A DNA stretch of 37,500 nt, from contig JACVTC010000056.1 in NCBI GenBank assembly GCA_016946835.1, forward strand, positions 485,001 through 522,500, in the 5' to 3' direction. The translations under genes and the position numbers were made by a program. Numbering within the stretch: position 1 is the stretch's first letter; every line of letters begins with the position of its first letter. Shown piece by piece: positions 36,989 to 37,500 of this stretch. The notes under the pieces were generated by a model. The model did no database searches. It worked only from the letters and a program-made list of their open reading frames with translations, and was not told the DNA's origin. This DNA is from Neocallimastix lanati (nom. inval.) (Eukaryota; Neocallimastigomycota; Neocallimastigomycetes; Neocallimastigales; Neocallimastigaceae).

Positions 36989-37205
36989 TTAGTTTTAGAG
37001 AATAGTTTACCTAAAAGTTTACCACAAAATGGAATGTCATTATCAGTAAATAAGTATATAGACTCTATTAAAAGTAAATATATTAATATGCCGTCAGAAG
37101 ATATCAATAATCTAGTATTAAAGGAATTAACGGAAGAATGCAGACATTTAAAAAATTTAAATGAAGTACAATTAAAATTAAATAAAGAATTAGAATCCAA
37201 ATTAG
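34982..37205 (+). CDS. Asn/Ser-rich protein with C-terminal coiled coil (continues off window)
   Basis: The first exon runs from the ATG at 34982 to TTA G at 37205, followed by a donor GTAAGA. Reading through would stop at 37252, but the good donor right after a coiled-coil start (DINNLVLKELTEECRHLK then NEVQLKLNKELESKLG) makes splicing more likely. No AG acceptor follows before 37500, so the rest is outside. The 741 residues seen are mostly disordered, rich in Asn, Ser, Asp and Lys. Imperfect internal repeats (NRSQSSNKSLLNNI and NKSQSSNRSLVNNI) occur at about residues 398-438. A run of 19 Asn is encoded by an AAT repeat. The coiled coil at about 715-741 presumably continues. I do not recognise the family. 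A cytoskeletal or spindle-pole scaffold would fit the layout, but this is a guess. Confidence 0.78.
36932..36988 (+). repeat. (AAT)19 encoding poly-Asn
   Basis: 19 consecutive AAT codons within the Asn-rich coding exon. Pure codon use means it is a length-variable microsatellite under weak protein-level constraint. Confidence 0.9.
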
Positions 37206-37500
37206 GTAAGATTTTAATAATTTATATGAATATTGTTACATATTTGAAATAATTGATAAAATTTTTAAATTTATATAACAAATTATGTTATCATGTAATC
37301 ATATAAATATAATGCTACAATTTTATATAATAATAATCTGATAATATACATTAATATATAAATATATAAATATATAATATCAATAATTGCTTATTTTATT
37401 TTATTTTTTTTCTTTTTCAATTTTTCTTTTTATTTTTATTATTATTATAATAAATAAATGATTTTTATTAATACATATATATATTATATATATATATATA
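37206..37500 (+). other. Intron of the Asn-rich gene running off the right edge
   Basis: Begins with GTAAGA and contains only A/T-rich sequence with (TA)n at the end. No AG that could be an acceptor is seen before the end of the window. Confidence 0.55.

Noticed and set aside
1-37500. CRISPR arrays, transposons, or bacterial genes acquired by transfer
   Set aside because: No spaced direct repeats, no transposase or reverse-transcriptase motifs, and no intronless gene with bacterial-type domains or contrasting base composition were seen.

Overview
This window reads as nuclear DNA of a very AT-rich, intron-rich early-diverging fungus. My best guess is an anaerobic gut fungus (Neocallimastigomycota). 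The reasons are intergenic DNA of almost pure A/T with long homopolymer and microsatellite tracts, short AT-rich introns (mostly 50-230 nt), poly-Asn coding tracts, and fungal or opisthokont core genes: conventional myosin II, CDC25-type RasGEF, GGA adaptor, COMPASS/SAGA-type chromatin domains. The assignment is an inference, because no rRNA or marker gene is present.

Layout, left to right. (1) A minus-strand chromatin gene (about 79-3922, running off the left edge) carries a Pro-rich N-terminus, a Shg1/BOD1-like domain and, across an in-frame splice, an SGF29-like tandem Tudor. (2) 3923-6556 is noncoding and holds a possible structured RNA and a cluster of GATATACA repeats beyond the myosin stop codon. 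(3) A complete conventional myosin II heavy chain lies on the minus strand (6557-14198, 8 exons, 2277 aa). (4) A 2.5-kb divergent spacer with a heptanucleotide satellite separates it from (5) a small plus-strand EF-hand protein resembling a myosin essential light chain (16662-17172), so a heavy chain and a candidate light chain are head-to-head. (6) A 14-exon plus-strand gene (17844-23675, 1488 aa) joins ankyrin repeats to a RasGEF-N plus CDC25-type RasGEF module. One of its introns has AT-AC ends and a perfect U12-type (minor spliceosome) 5' splice site. (7) A single-pass membrane protein with a long low-complexity tail (24293-26765). (8) A 19-exon GGA clathrin adaptor (27465-31629, 623 aa) with a 12-nt microexon. 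(9) A small Cys-rich secreted protein on the minus strand (32414-32911). (10) A repeat-rich spacer with an orphan signal-peptide exon. (11) An Asn-rich coiled-coil protein (34982 onward) whose last exons lie beyond the right edge.

I assembled every exon chain by hand from splice-site signals, reading frame and domain continuity. For the complete multi-exon genes (myosin, EF-hand protein, ANK-RasGEF, membrane protein, GGA) the total coding length is divisible by three and no stop interrupts the frame. Themes are actomyosin, Ras signalling and membrane traffic. There is no operon-like organisation and no sign of mobile elements, viral genes, CRISPR or tRNA/rRNA genes.
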